Assembly (NCBI GenBank): GCA_903870145.1
Contig: CAIQBO010000040.1
Span: 1 to 64,000 of the forward strand
Reading direction: 5' to 3'
Length of the DNA stretch: 64,000 nucleotides
Origin: an uncultured Burkholderiales bacterium
GTDB lineage: Bacteria > Pseudomonadota > Gammaproteobacteria > Burkholderiales > Burkholderiaceae_C
The notes under the pieces are model-generated. The model did not search any database and was not told where the DNA came from. It saw only the letters and a program-made list of their open reading frames with translations. The translations under genes were made by a program, and so were the position numbers. Of the stretch, positions 14,291 through 23,620 are shown piece after piece. Every line of letters starts with the position of its first letter. Within the stretch, counting starts at the first letter, position 1.

Positions 14291-16966
14291 ATGACTGTTT
14301 TTGGTTCTCAGCCCCAAGGTCGTTATTGGATCCCCTTGGTTATGGCCTGCGCAATAGGCATGAACTTGGTCGCAGCGCAAGCCCAAACGCCGCCCAACGG
14401 GCCGCCAAGCACCCCTCCCAATGGGCCGCCTGCCACGACTGCGGCAGCGGCAACGGGCGCACCCCCTGCCGCAGGCCCAAGCGCGCCAGCGCCTGGCCAA
14501 CTTCGGCCCATGAAAGATTTTCTGAAAGATAGCAAGGCTACGCCTGGGTTTTTCACGCTGCACCAAAAAGACGACAAAGTCTGGCTTGAAATCTTGCCCT
14601 CTCAATTTGACAAACCTTTTTTCTTTTCCTACAACGTGCCCCGCTCAGTGGGGGAGCGCGGCTTGTACGGCAGTCAAATGGGTGGATCGCAAATGGCCGT
14701 GTTCAAGAAGATTGGGAATCAAATCCAGCTGATTGCCAAGAATACGCAGTTTTTTGCCAAAGAGGGCACGCCCCAAGCCCAATTTGTTTCTGAGTCTTTT
14801 TCAGACAGTTTGCTCAGCAGTGCACCTGTTTTAACCCAGCCCCATGCCGAAACAAAATCAGTATTGATCGAGGCCAATGCCTTGCTGTTCACCGACATAC
14901 CAGGCTACTTAACCCGCTTGGAATATGCCTTTCGCATGCCTTTTGGTTTGGATGTGCGCAACACACATTTTTCGGCTATCAAAAACACACCCAACTTAAC
15001 CGGATTGGAAGTCACTGCGCATTTTGCAGTGCCTAAAATTTCTCCGCCACCCATGACACCTTCTCCGGCGCCCGCAACCCCACCGCCCAGAGCCACACCC
15101 GATCCGCGCAGTTTGTTCGTGTCTTTTTATTACAGCTTGGCGCAATTGCCAGAGCCCATGAGCAGTCGCGTGGCCGATGAGCGCATTGGTTTTTTCACAG
15201 TTGCCAGAACAGACTACACCAACGACACCAGCATCAAAGCTAAAACGCATTTACTCCAACGCTGGCGCCTGGAAAAGAAGGATGCAGCGCAGGCTGTGTC
15301 CGAACCCAAAGAGCCTGTGGTCTATTGGCTTGATAAGAATATTCCAGAAAAATACCGTGCCTCTGTCAGGGCCGGCGTGTTGGAGTGGAACAAGGCATTC
15401 GAGAAGGCGGGTTTTAAAAATGCGCTGGCGGTCAAGCAACAAGAAGCCACCGACGATTTCAACAACATGGACGCACGCCATGCCTCCATTCGATGGTTCA
15501 CGGGCGCTGATGTGGGCTTTGCCATCGGCCCATCGCACTCGGACCCCCGCACCGGTGAAATTTTGGATGCCGATATCGGCATGTCCGATGGTTTCGCGCG
15601 CGGTGCTCGGCGCTTGTTGGTCGAAGACATGGCCAGACTGCGCGGCAGTGACGGCGAGGTCTGCGAGTACGCCAATACCGCAGCGCAAGAGCTGAACTTC
15701 GCCATGGACTTGCTTGAAACGCGCGGCTTGGAAATGGACGGGCCGCAAGCCGAAGCCTTGGCGCAAGCGTATTTGAAAGACGTGATCATGCACGAGGTCG
15801 GCCACACCTTGGGCCTGCGCCACAATTTTCGCGCTTCGAGTGTGTACGACTTGAAGCAAATTCAAGACCCTGAATTTACCAAAATCAATGGTTTTTCAAC
15901 TTCCGTCATGGACTATTTGCCATTCAACCTTTCCCCCCATGGCGAAAAACAAGGTGAGTACACCATGAGCACCTTGGGTGCCTATGACTATTGGGCCATC
16001 GAGTACGGTTACAAGCAGTTTGAGCCGGGTCTTGAAAAACAAGGCTTGGCGCAAATTGCAGCGCGCTCTTCCCAGCCCGAGTTGGCCTTTGACACCGACG
16101 AAGACGCCGGCTACGGGCCCATGCCCGGCATCGACCCACAGGTCAATCGTTTTGATCTGGGCTCGGACCCGCTGGCCTACTACAAGCTGCGCATGCAACT
16201 CTCGCGCGAGTTGTGGGACCGCTTGCAAAATACCAACTTGGCCACGGGTGAGAGTTATGAGCGTTTAACTCGAAGTTTCAACAGCGGTTTCAGGGCTGTT
16301 ACCAGCGTTGCACCTTTGGCAGCCAAATACATTGGCGGCGTGCTGACGCGCCGTGAACGCGCAGGCAGCAGCAAGCCTTTGTTTGAACCTGTCAGCGCTT
16401 TGAGGCAACGTGAAGCCCTGAGTTTGATCACCAAAGATTTCTTTGGTACTGACAGTTTCAAGTTCAAACCCGAATTCATCGCCCGTTTGGCCACAGACCG
16501 GATGGAGCGAGCAGGCAGCCTTCAAGTTTCAGTGGCTTCGCAAGTGGCCAATGTGCAAAAGGGCATTTTGGATCACGTGTACTCACCCACTGTGGCAGCG
16601 CGTTTGGCTGAAGGCGCCATGAAGGTCAACGACCCCAAAGAAACCTTGGGCTTGGCCGATGTGTACGACACTCTGCAAGACGCCATTTGGCAGGAGGCCA
16701 AGTCGGGCCAAGAGACCACTTTGATCCGCCGTAATTTGCAGCGCGAACAATTGCGCCGCATGACCGATGTGCTGGTCAAACCAGCCGGGCCTTGGCCTGC
16801 AGATGCGCGCAGTGTGATGCGTCAAAATGCAGTCCAACTGACTGCGCTGTTGCAAAAAGCGATGATCAAGCCAAGTTTTTCTAAGATCACCCAGGCGCAT
16901 TATGCGGATGCGCTGAGCAGTTTGGATGTGGCGTTGAAAGCTGCGGTTCAGCGCGCTTCGCCTTGA
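14291..16966 (+). CDS. Secreted zinc metalloprotease of the met-zincin (DUF4953/DUF5117) type
   Basis: An 891-residue protein with a signal peptide to about residue 33. The zinc motif HEVGHTLGLRH is at 501-511 (ligands H501, H505, H511; general base E502), followed by HNFRAS and SVMDYLPFN, the met-turn region. N-terminal DUF5118/5117-like domains precede it. Two proline-rich low-complexity stretches occur, at about residues 36-70 and 252-272. AGGAA lies 7 bases before the ATG. It is probably exported and may degrade proteins outside the inner membrane. It stands alone between a lipid kinase and a sigma-54 activator. Confidence 0.88.
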   Translation: MTVFGSQPQGRYWIPLVMACAIGMNLVAAQAQTPPNGPPSTPPNGPPATTAAAATGAPPAAGPSAPAPGQLRPMKDFLKDSKATPGFFTLHQKDDKVWLEILPSQFDKPFFFSYNVPRSVGERGLYGSQMGGSQMAVFKKIGNQIQLIAKNTQFFAKEGTPQAQFVSESFSDSLLSSAPVLTQPHAETKSVLIEANALLFTDIPGYLTRLEYAFRMPFGLDVRNTHFSAIKNTPNLTGLEVTAHFAVPKISPPPMTPSPAPATPPPRATPDPRSLFVSFYYSLAQLPEPMSSRVADERIGFFTVARTDYTNDTSIKAKTHLLQRWRLEKKDAAQAVSEPKEPVVYWLDKNIPEKYRASVRAGVLEWNKAFEKAGFKNALAVKQQEATDDFNNMDARHASIRWFTGADVGFAIGPSHSDPRTGEILDADIGMSDGFARGARRLLVEDMARLRGSDGEVCEYANTAAQELNFAMDLLETRGLEMDGPQAEALAQAYLKDVIMHEVGHTLGLRHNFRASSVYDLKQIQDPEFTKINGFSTSVMDYLPFNLSPHGEKQGEYTMSTLGAYDYWAIEYGYKQFEPGLEKQGLAQIAARSSQPELAFDTDEDAGYGPMPGIDPQVNRFDLGSDPLAYYKLRMQLSRELWDRLQNTNLATGESYERLTRSFNSGFRAVTSVAPLAAKYIGGVLTRRERAGSSKPLFEPVSALRQREALSLITKDFFGTDSFKFKPEFIARLATDRMERAGSLQVSVASQVANVQKGILDHVYSPTVAARLAEGAMKVNDPKETLGLADVYDTLQDAIWQEAKSGQETTLIRRNLQREQLRRMTDVLVKPAGPWPADARSVMRQNAVQLTALLQKAMIKPSFSKITQAHYADALSSLDVALKAAVQRASP

Positions 16967-17021
16967 ACTGACCCTGCCTCAACGGCCTGCGCTAACCCTC
17001 CATAGAGCCTGACCGCAAGCC

Positions 17022-18569
17022 ATGTCCAATTTGCGCGCTGCCAAAGGAAAAGTCGCTAAAGCGAGCCTGCCCACCGATGCGCAAAGCATCTTGAGTTTGG
17101 CGGCTCGCTCTTTGTTTGATGTCTTTGCCAATGCCAGCGAAGGCATGCTGCTGGTCGATCGGCTGGGCCGCGTGGTTTGGATCAACGACCAATACCGTCG
17201 CTACTTGCCTGCCTTGGGCTTTGAGCGTGAATCCGATTTTGTGGGGCAGCCGGTGTCCTCGGTTGTGCAAAACACGCAAATGCACAAAGTGATCGAAACA
17301 GGCAAGCCAATTTTGATCGATTTACTGACCAACAAAGCCGGAACTTTTGTGGTCAGTCGTTTTCCCTTACGCGACACGGCTGGGCAGGTGATTGGTGCCC
17401 TGGGCGTGGTTTTGTTTGACCAACCCCAAGCCAACCTTCAGCCCTTGATGGCCAAGTTTGCTTTGCTGCAACGTGATTTAGATGAGGCCAGGCGCGAGTT
17501 GGCGGCGCAGCGCAAACAAGCGCCGCAGGGCCTGCGTCAAGCCAAACATACGTTTGCCAGCTTTGTTGGGGCAAGCGCAGCAGCGGTCGAAGTCAAGCGT
17601 CAAGCGCGGCGCGCTGCGCAGTCGAGCAGCCCCGTATTGCTCTTGGGAGAAACTGGCACGGGCAAGGAGTTGTTGGCGCATGCCATTCACGGCGCTTCCG
17701 CGCGCGCCGCAGGTCCTTTGGTGAGTGTGAACATTGCAGCAGTTCCCGAGACTTTGCTAGAGGCTGAATTTTTTGGTGTGGCGCCGGGTGCTTATACCGG
17801 CGCAGAGCGCAAAGGGCGCATGGGAAAATTCAAATTGGCCGATGGCGGCACTTTGTTTTTAGATGAGATCGGCGACATGCCGCTGCCACTTCAAGCCAAA
17901 CTTTTGCGCGCCTTGCAAGAAGGTGAGATCGAGGCGCTAGGCTCCAACAAATTACAGCCCTTTGATGCGCGCGTGATTGCCGCAACTTCACGTGATTTGA
18001 CGGCCATGGTGCAGTCGGGGCGGTTTCGTGAAGACCTGTATTACCGCTTGAATGTGCTGCCCATTCGTGTGCCTGCGCTGCGCGACAGGCCTGCTGACAT
18101 CCCTGCGCTGGTGGAAATCTTGGGTGAAGATTTGGCGCTTCGAAGTGGCACGCTTCAGCCTGAGTGGAGCCCCGCTGCCTTGTCTTTGTTGTCGGCACAA
18201 ACGTGGCGCGGCAATGTGCGCGAGTTGCGCAATTTGATGGAGCAAATATCCCTTCGCAGTGACAGCAGTTTAATTGGAGGGCCCATCGTTGAGGCGGCCC
18301 TGAAGGCTTCAGGCTTGAGTCAGATTGAGCCCGTTTTAAGCGCTGCACGCACAGGCTCTTCATCCGACGTGATGGGGCAGGCGCAGGCAAACGCAGCAGA
18401 GCTTGCCGCACCCCCATTGCACGCGACTTTGGCGCAGCAAATTGCCAGCTTGGAGCGCCAAGCGATCGACAGGGCGATGACTGCAGCCTTGGGCAACAAA
18501 GCTGCTGCAGCCAGGTTGTTGGGGCTTTCGCGTGCCACCCTTTACCAACGTTTAGGCGAACCCAAATAG
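17022..18569 (+). CDS. Sigma-54-dependent transcriptional activator with PAS domain
   Basis: A 515-residue enhancer-binding protein. Domains in order: PAS sensor (about 35-140), AAA+ domain (about 180-410) with Walker A GETGTGKE at 209-216, the sigma-54 contact loop GAYTGA at 256-261 (usual GAFTGA), Walker B LFLDEIGD and R-finger region FREDLYYRLNVLPI, then a Fis-type helix-turn-helix at about 480-513 (NKAAAARLLGLSRATLYQRL). The downstream operon starts with a consensus -24/-12 promoter, so this gene is its likely regulator. The PAS signal is unknown; no receiver domain is present. Confidence 0.93.
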   Translation: MSNLRAAKGKVAKASLPTDAQSILSLAARSLFDVFANASEGMLLVDRLGRVVWINDQYRRYLPALGFERESDFVGQPVSSVVQNTQMHKVIETGKPILIDLLTNKAGTFVVSRFPLRDTAGQVIGALGVVLFDQPQANLQPLMAKFALLQRDLDEARRELAAQRKQAPQGLRQAKHTFASFVGASAAAVEVKRQARRAAQSSSPVLLLGETGTGKELLAHAIHGASARAAGPLVSVNIAAVPETLLEAEFFGVAPGAYTGAERKGRMGKFKLADGGTLFLDEIGDMPLPLQAKLLRALQEGEIEALGSNKLQPFDARVIAATSRDLTAMVQSGRFREDLYYRLNVLPIRVPALRDRPADIPALVEILGEDLALRSGTLQPEWSPAALSLLSAQTWRGNVRELRNLMEQISLRSDSSLIGGPIVEAALKASGLSQIEPVLSAARTGSSSDVMGQAQANAAELAAPPLHATLAQQIASLERQAIDRAMTAALGNKAAAARLLGLSRATLYQRLGEPK

Positions 18570-18570
18570 T

Positions 18571-18617
18571 TGTATAAAATAAATACACATGATCTTATTT
18601 TATACATAATTATGTAT
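18571..18617. promoter_or_regulatory. AT-rich palindromes, candidate activator binding sites
   Basis: TGTATAAAATAA at 18571-18582 is repeated inverted and perfect as TTATTTTATACA at 18595-18606. The adjacent ATACATAATTATGTAT at 18602-18617 is a perfect 16-bp palindrome. All contain the TGTAT/ATACA half-site. They sit about 100-145 bases upstream of the -24/-12 promoter, the usual place for enhancer sites of sigma-54 activators. A role as the 3' end structure of the regulator gene is an alternative. Confidence 0.55.
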
Positions 18618-18715
18618 GCATTTTAGACGATTTAGATGGCTTTGTAAAAAGGCCTTTCAACCCAATCCATTTAATTCTCTTTCTAAATCATGCACTTGAG
18701 CGCATGATTCGCAAT

Positions 18716-18731
18716 TGGCACGACCTGTGCA
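18716..18731 (+). promoter_or_regulatory. Sigma-54 (-24/-12) promoter
   Basis: TGGCACG-ACCT-GTGCA matches the consensus TGGCACG-N4-TTGCA with one substitution. The invariant GG (18717-18718) and GC (18729-18730) are exactly 10 bases apart. The transcript should begin near 18742, upstream of the chosen start codon at 18769. The immediately upstream gene is a sigma-54 activator. Confidence 0.88.
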
Positions 18732-18768
18732 ATCTGTGCCCATGTTCAGTCAACTTCTGGAGACACTC

Positions 18769-19968
18769 ATGACCCGTCGAAACATTCTCGGCTTGGCTTT
18801 ATGCAGCGGCATTGCCCTGACCGCATTGATGGCCCCTTTGGCCACCATGGCGCAAGGCAAAGACCTCAAAATTGCCCACATCTACAGCAAGACCGGCCCG
18901 TTAGAAGCCTACGGCAAGCAAACCCAAGTTGGCCTCATGATGGGCTTGGACTACGCCACGGGCGGAACCATGCAAGTAGGCGGTCGCAAGATTGTGGTGA
19001 TTGAAAAAGACGACCAAGGCAAACCCGATTTGGGCAAGAACCTCTTGGCCGCCGCTTACGGCGACGACAAAGTGGATCTGGCCGTAGGCCCCACCGCTTC
19101 ACCGGTGGCATTGGCCATGCTGCCCGTAGCAGAAGAGTACAAAAAGATTTTGTTGGTCGAGCCTGCAGTGGCCGATTCCATCACTGGCGACAAGTGGAAC
19201 AAGTACATCTTTCGCACGGGCCGCAACAGCAGCCAAGATGCGATTTCCAACGCCGTGGCGCTGGACAAAGCCGGCTACAGCATCGCCACCATGGCGCAAG
19301 ACTCCGCTTTCGGGCGCGATGGTGTGAAAGCTTTTCGCGAAGCTTTGAGCAAAGCCAAACTGGTGCACGAAGAGTACTTGCCACCCGCCACCACAGACTT
19401 CACTGCCGGTGCGCAGCGCTTGATCGACAAGCTCAAAGGCCAGCCCGGTCGCAAAGTCATCTTCATCATTTGGGCCGGTGGCAATCCTTTCAAAATTGCC
19501 GACATGGACTTAAAGCGCTACGGCATTGAAATCGCAACCGGGGGCAACATCTTGCCCGCCATGGTCGCTTACAAACAATTCCCAGGCATGGAAGGCGCGG
19601 CTTACTACTACTTCGGCATGCCGAAAAACACCGTCAACGACGCCATGGTGGCGCGCCATTACACGCAGTTCAAATCACCCCCAGATTTCTTCACGGCCGG
19701 TGGCTTTGCCTCGGCCATGGCCTTGGTCACTGCACTGAAGAAAACCAATGGCGATACCAGCCCCAATGCTTTGATTCCAGCCATGGAAGGCATGAGTTTT
19801 GACACGCCCAAAGGCAAGATGACCTTTCGCAAAGAAGACCACCAAGCCATGCAAAGCATGTACCACTTCAAAATCAAAGTCGACCCCGCTTTTGCTTGGG
19901 GTGTGCCTGAGTTGATTCGCGAAATCAAGCCTGAAGAAATGGCCGTGCCCATTCGCAACAAGCGCTGA
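18769..19968 (+). CDS. Branched-chain-type ABC transporter binding protein
   Basis: A 399-residue periplasmic receptor of the LivK/family 6 type. A signal peptide (MTRRNILGLAL... to TMAQ) is followed by LKIAHIYSKTGPLEAYGKQ, the standard family opening. The ATG at 18769 has GGAG 6 bases upstream; an in-frame start at 18715 would lie within the sigma-54 promoter and is rejected. It is the first gene of a six-gene operon with two ATPases, two permeases and a hydrolase. Ligands of this family go well beyond amino acids, and the ligand here is unknown. Confidence 0.92.
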   Translation: MTRRNILGLALCSGIALTALMAPLATMAQGKDLKIAHIYSKTGPLEAYGKQTQVGLMMGLDYATGGTMQVGGRKIVVIEKDDQGKPDLGKNLLAAAYGDDKVDLAVGPTASPVALAMLPVAEEYKKILLVEPAVADSITGDKWNKYIFRTGRNSSQDAISNAVALDKAGYSIATMAQDSAFGRDGVKAFREALSKAKLVHEEYLPPATTDFTAGAQRLIDKLKGQPGRKVIFIIWAGGNPFKIADMDLKRYGIEIATGGNILPAMVAYKQFPGMEGAAYYYFGMPKNTVNDAMVARHYTQFKSPPDFFTAGGFASAMALVTALKKTNGDTSPNALIPAMEGMSFDTPKGKMTFRKEDHQAMQSMYHFKIKVDPAFAWGVPELIREIKPEEMAVPIRNKR

Positions 19969-20000
19969 TTTGCACTGCGGGTTAAGCCAGCACCCAGCCC

Positions 20001-20771
20001 ATGTTGCAAACAGAAAATCTCACGATCCGCTTTGGCGGACACGTGGCGGTCAATGCTGTCTCGTGTACATTTGCACCGGGCACGTTGACAGCCATCGTGG
20101 GGCCCAATGGGGCTGGCAAAACCACGTACTTCAATTTGATTTCAGGGCAGCTCGCAGCCCATGAGGGCCGGGTGCATTTGAATGGCCAAGACTTGACCGG
20201 CTTGAGTGCTTCTGCGCGCACCCGCGCAGGCTTGGGCAGGGCTTTTCAGTTGACCAACTTGTTCCCCAATTTGAGTGTGCTGGAGAACGTGCGCTTGGCC
20301 GTGCAAGCCACAGAAGTTGGCGCGCACCACCGGGGTCTGAATTTGTGGTCGGTGTGGAGTGAGCACGCCAAACTGACGGCGCAGGCGCAGATCATTTTGG
20401 AGCAAGTCTCGATGCTGGCGCAAGCGCAGGTGCCGGTGGCCAGCTTGCCCCACGGCGATCAACGCAAACTCGAAGTTGCATTGTTGATGGCGCTCAAACC
20501 ATCGGTCTATATGTTTGACGAACCCACCGCCGGCATGAGCCACGATGAAGCGCCAGTCATTTTGGATTTGATTCGCAATTTGAAAAAAGACAGAAGTAAA
20601 ACAATCTTGCTGGTCGAGCACAAAATGGAGGTGGTGCGTGAACTGGCTGATCGCATCATCGTGTTGCACAACGGGCAATTGGTGGCCGATGGTGAGCCTT
20701 CGCAAGTGATGGCTTCGTCCGTGGTGCAAGAGGCCTATTTGGGCACGCAGTCTGCCAAGGCCGTGCCATGA
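20001..20771 (+). CDS. LivG-type ABC transporter ATPase
   Basis: A 256-residue ATPase with Walker A GPNGAGKT, Walker B VYMFDEPTAGMS and H-loop LLVEHKME. The signature region reads SLPHGDQRKLEVA, a variant of the usual LSYGEQR motif of LivG. A 4-base overlap couples it to the next ATPase. It powers uptake of the ligand bound by the preceding receptor. Confidence 0.92.
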   Translation: MLQTENLTIRFGGHVAVNAVSCTFAPGTLTAIVGPNGAGKTTYFNLISGQLAAHEGRVHLNGQDLTGLSASARTRAGLGRAFQLTNLFPNLSVLENVRLAVQATEVGAHHRGLNLWSVWSEHAKLTAQAQIILEQVSMLAQAQVPVASLPHGDQRKLEVALLMALKPSVYMFDEPTAGMSHDEAPVILDLIRNLKKDRSKTILLVEHKMEVVRELADRIIVLHNGQLVADGEPSQVMASSVVQEAYLGTQSAKAVP

Positions 20772-21502
20772 CTTCACCCCAAGACATGCTGTTGAGCCTT
20801 CAAGGCGTGCACACGCACATCGGGGCTTATCACATTTTGCATGGTGTTGATTTGCAAGTGCCGCGCGGCGAGTTGACGCTGCTCTTGGGTCGCAACGGCG
20901 CAGGTAAAACCACAACACTGAGAACCATCATGGGTTTGTGGCCGGCTTCACAGGGTCGGATTGCTTTCAATGGCCTTGACATCACTGCAAAGAGCACGCC
21001 CGACATTGCCGCTTTGAACATCGCCTATGTGCCAGAGAATATGGGAATTTTCGCCGACTTGACGGTGCAAGAAAACATGCTCTTGGCCGCCCGCAACGCA
21101 CGCCATGCCGGGCAGATGGATGCAAAGCGCCTGGACTGGATTTATTCGCTTTTTCCAGCCGTGCAAAAATTTTGGAACCATCCTGCAGGAAAATTGTCTG
21201 GCGGGCAAAAGCAAATGTTGGCAGTGGCCAGGGCCATGGTCGAGCCGCGTGATTTGCTGATCGTGGACGAGCCGAGCAAAGGCTTGGCACCGGCCATTGT
21301 GCAAAACATGATCGATGCATTTCGCAAGCTCAAGGCCAGTGGTGTCACGATCTTGTTGGTCGAGCAAAATATCCATTTTGCGCAGCAACTGGGCGACAGT
21401 GTGGCAGTCATGGACAACGGCATTGTGGTCTATTCGGGCAGTATGAAACAATTGTCATCTGACCCCGATTTGCAAAAATCTTTGCTGGGTTTGTCGCTGT
21501 GA
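20768..21502 (+). CDS. LivF-type ABC transporter ATPase
   Basis: A 244-residue ATPase. Walker A GRNGAGKTT, signature LSGGQKQMLAVARAM, Walker B LLIVDEPSKGLAP and H-loop LLVEQNIHF are all intact. It starts inside the stop of the LivG-type gene (ATGA) and its stop overlaps the GTG start of the permease. It forms a heterodimer with the LivG-type subunit. Confidence 0.92.
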   Translation: MTSPQDMLLSLQGVHTHIGAYHILHGVDLQVPRGELTLLLGRNGAGKTTTLRTIMGLWPASQGRIAFNGLDITAKSTPDIAALNIAYVPENMGIFADLTVQENMLLAARNARHAGQMDAKRLDWIYSLFPAVQKFWNHPAGKLSGGQKQMLAVARAMVEPRDLLIVDEPSKGLAPAIVQNMIDAFRKLKASGVTILLVEQNIHFAQQLGDSVAVMDNGIVVYSGSMKQLSSDPDLQKSLLGLSL

Positions 21503-22491
21503 AGGGGTTGAATTTTTCTGCAATCGATACCCGGCCTTTGTGGTTGGTGCCGGTGTTGGCTTTGGTGGCGTTGCCCGCTGTGGGCTCGCTGGACACGTGG
21601 TTAACTTTGACGGTGGCGGGCTTGGCCATGGGCATGATCATTTTCATCATGGCTTCGGGCCTGACCTTGGTCTTTGGTTTGATGGATGTGCTCAATTTTG
21701 GCCATGGTGTGTTCATTGCCTTGGGGGCCTTTGTAGCCACTTCGGTTTTGGGCGGCATGGGCGACTGGACCCATTCGGGGGAGTTGTGGCGCAACTTGCT
21801 GGCGGTGCTGGCGGCCATGGGTGTGGCCATGGCGGTGGCCAGCGCAGTGGGCTTGGCGTTTGAGCGCTTCATTGTGCGCCCGGTGTATGGCCAGCACCTC
21901 AAGCAAATATTGATCACCATGGGCGGCATGATCATTGGCGAGGAGTTGATCAAAGTCATCTGGGGCCCCTTGCAAATTGCCTTGCCTTTGCCTGAAGCCA
22001 TGCGTGGCTCTTTGATTTGGGGTGAGGCTTCGATTGAAAAATACCGCTTGATGGCAGTGGTGGTGGGCTTGTGTGTGTTTGTGCTGCAAGCGTGGACTCT
22101 GAGTCAAACCAAAGTGGGTTTGTTGATTCGTGCAGGCGTGCAAGACCGCGAAATGGTAGAAGCTTTGGGCTACAAAATTCGCCGCTTGTTCGTAGGCGTT
22201 TTTGTGGTGGGCAGCGGCTTGGCAGGCCTTGGCGGTGTGATGTGGGGCTTGTACCAACAAAATGTCACGCCGCAAATGGGTGCGCAGGTCAATGTGCTGA
22301 TCTTCATTGTGATCATCATGGGCGGCTTGGGCTCCACGGGCGGAGCCCTGATTGGCGCACTGCTGGTGGGCTTGATGGCCAACTACACCGGTTTCTTAAT
22401 GCCCAAGTTGGCGCTGTTTTCCAACATCGCTTTGATGGCCGCAGTGCTCTTGTGGCGCCCGCAAGGGGTCTACCCCGTGGCCAACCGTTAA
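21499..22491 (+). CDS. LivH-type ABC transporter permease
   Basis: A 330-residue permease starting at GTG 21499, which overlaps the LivF-type stop by 4 bases. The family stretches SGLTLVFGLMDVLNFGHGVFIALGAF, split across two helices, and IFIVIIMGGLGSTGGALIGALLVG identify LivH. About eight hydrophobic helices are present. It is about 40 residues longer than E. coli LivH. Confidence 0.92.
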   Translation: MKGLNFSAIDTRPLWLVPVLALVALPAVGSLDTWLTLTVAGLAMGMIIFIMASGLTLVFGLMDVLNFGHGVFIALGAFVATSVLGGMGDWTHSGELWRNLLAVLAAMGVAMAVASAVGLAFERFIVRPVYGQHLKQILITMGGMIIGEELIKVIWGPLQIALPLPEAMRGSLIWGEASIEKYRLMAVVVGLCVFVLQAWTLSQTKVGLLIRAGVQDREMVEALGYKIRRLFVGVFVVGSGLAGLGGVMWGLYQQNVTPQMGAQVNVLIFIVIIMGGLGSTGGALIGALLVGLMANYTGFLMPKLALFSNIALMAAVLLWRPQGVYPVANR

Positions 22492-22507
22492 GTCTCAAAG
22501 CAGGCCC

Positions 22508-23620
22508 ATGCGCACACATCTCTTAAACCGCGTTTTGTCCAACGATTTGCCTCGCAGTCGCTGGTTGGCGCTTTTGTTGCTGGCCATATTGCTCGGCTTG
22601 GCTTTTGCGCCTTTCATTTTTCCAGGCGTCAAAGCCTTGTCGGTGGCCGCCAAAATTTTGGTGTTCATCGTTTTGGTGGCCAGCTTTGATTTGTTGCTCG
22701 GCTACACCGGCATCGTCAGTTTTGCGCACACCATGTTCTTTGGTATCGGCGCCTACGGCATCGCCATTGCATCGGTTCACACTGGTGCGACCTGGGGCTC
22801 CTTGGGCTTGGGCTTCGTGCTTTCTTTGCTCTTGACTTTGCTGTTGTCACTCGCAATTGGCTTGTTTTCTTTGCGTGTGCGGGCCATCTTTTTTGCCATG
22901 ATCACCTTGGCGGTGGCGGCGGCATTTCAAACTTTGGCCTCGCAACTCTCCGAGTGGACGGGGGGTGAAGATGGGCTCAGTTTCAAGCTCCCAGCGCTTT
23001 TGTCGCCCAGCACCGAGTTCAGCCAAGAGCCATTGTGGGGCGTTGCTTTAGACGGACGGCTGCTGTGTTACTACCTGCTGTTTACGGCCGCATTGCTGCA
23101 ATTTTTAATGCTGCTGCGCGTGGTCAATTCGCCTTTTGGCAGGGTGCTCCAAGCCATTCGTGAAAACGAATTTCGAGCCGAGGCCATTGGCTACCGCGTG
23201 GTGGTGTACCGCACACTCTCAAGCGTTTTGTCTGCATTGTTTGCTTGTGTGGCCGGTGCCATGTTGGCCATTTGGCTGCGCTACAACGGCCCCGATACAT
23301 CGTTGAGTTTCGAGATCATGATGGATGTTTTATTGATCGTGGTGATCGGCGGTATGGGCACTGTTTATGGCGCTGCCGTGGGCGCTGTGTTGTTTCTGGT
23401 GGCGCAAAGTTATTTGCAGGACCTGCTGCGCTTGGCCAGTGATGCCAGCCAAGCCTGGCCGGCTGTATCGGCCTTGCTCTCGCCCGACCGGTGGCTCTTG
23501 TGGCTGGGTTTGTTGTTTGTGTTGTCGGTGTATTACTTTCCCACGGGTGTGGTTGGGCGATTGCGCAGTTGGGCTGCTTTGCGCAATGCGACTGCGCAGA
23601 AAGCCGCAAACGTTCCATGA
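22508..23620 (+). CDS. LivM-type ABC transporter permease
   Basis: A 370-residue permease with about nine to ten hydrophobic helices. LLLGYTGIVSFAHTMFFGIGAYG, RENEFRAEAIGYRV and VVIGGMGTVYGAAVGAVLF are diagnostic. It pairs with the LivH-type subunit. Its TGA overlaps the ATG of the hydrolase gene, so hydrolase translation is coupled to transporter translation. Confidence 0.92.
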   Translation: MRTHLLNRVLSNDLPRSRWLALLLLAILLGLAFAPFIFPGVKALSVAAKILVFIVLVASFDLLLGYTGIVSFAHTMFFGIGAYGIAIASVHTGATWGSLGLGFVLSLLLTLLLSLAIGLFSLRVRAIFFAMITLAVAAAFQTLASQLSEWTGGEDGLSFKLPALLSPSTEFSQEPLWGVALDGRLLCYYLLFTAALLQFLMLLRVVNSPFGRVLQAIRENEFRAEAIGYRVVVYRTLSSVLSALFACVAGAMLAIWLRYNGPDTSLSFEIMMDVLLIVVIGGMGTVYGAAVGAVLFLVAQSYLQDLLRLASDASQAWPAVSALLSPDRWLLWLGLLFVLSVYYFPTGVVGRLRSWAALRNATAQKAANVP

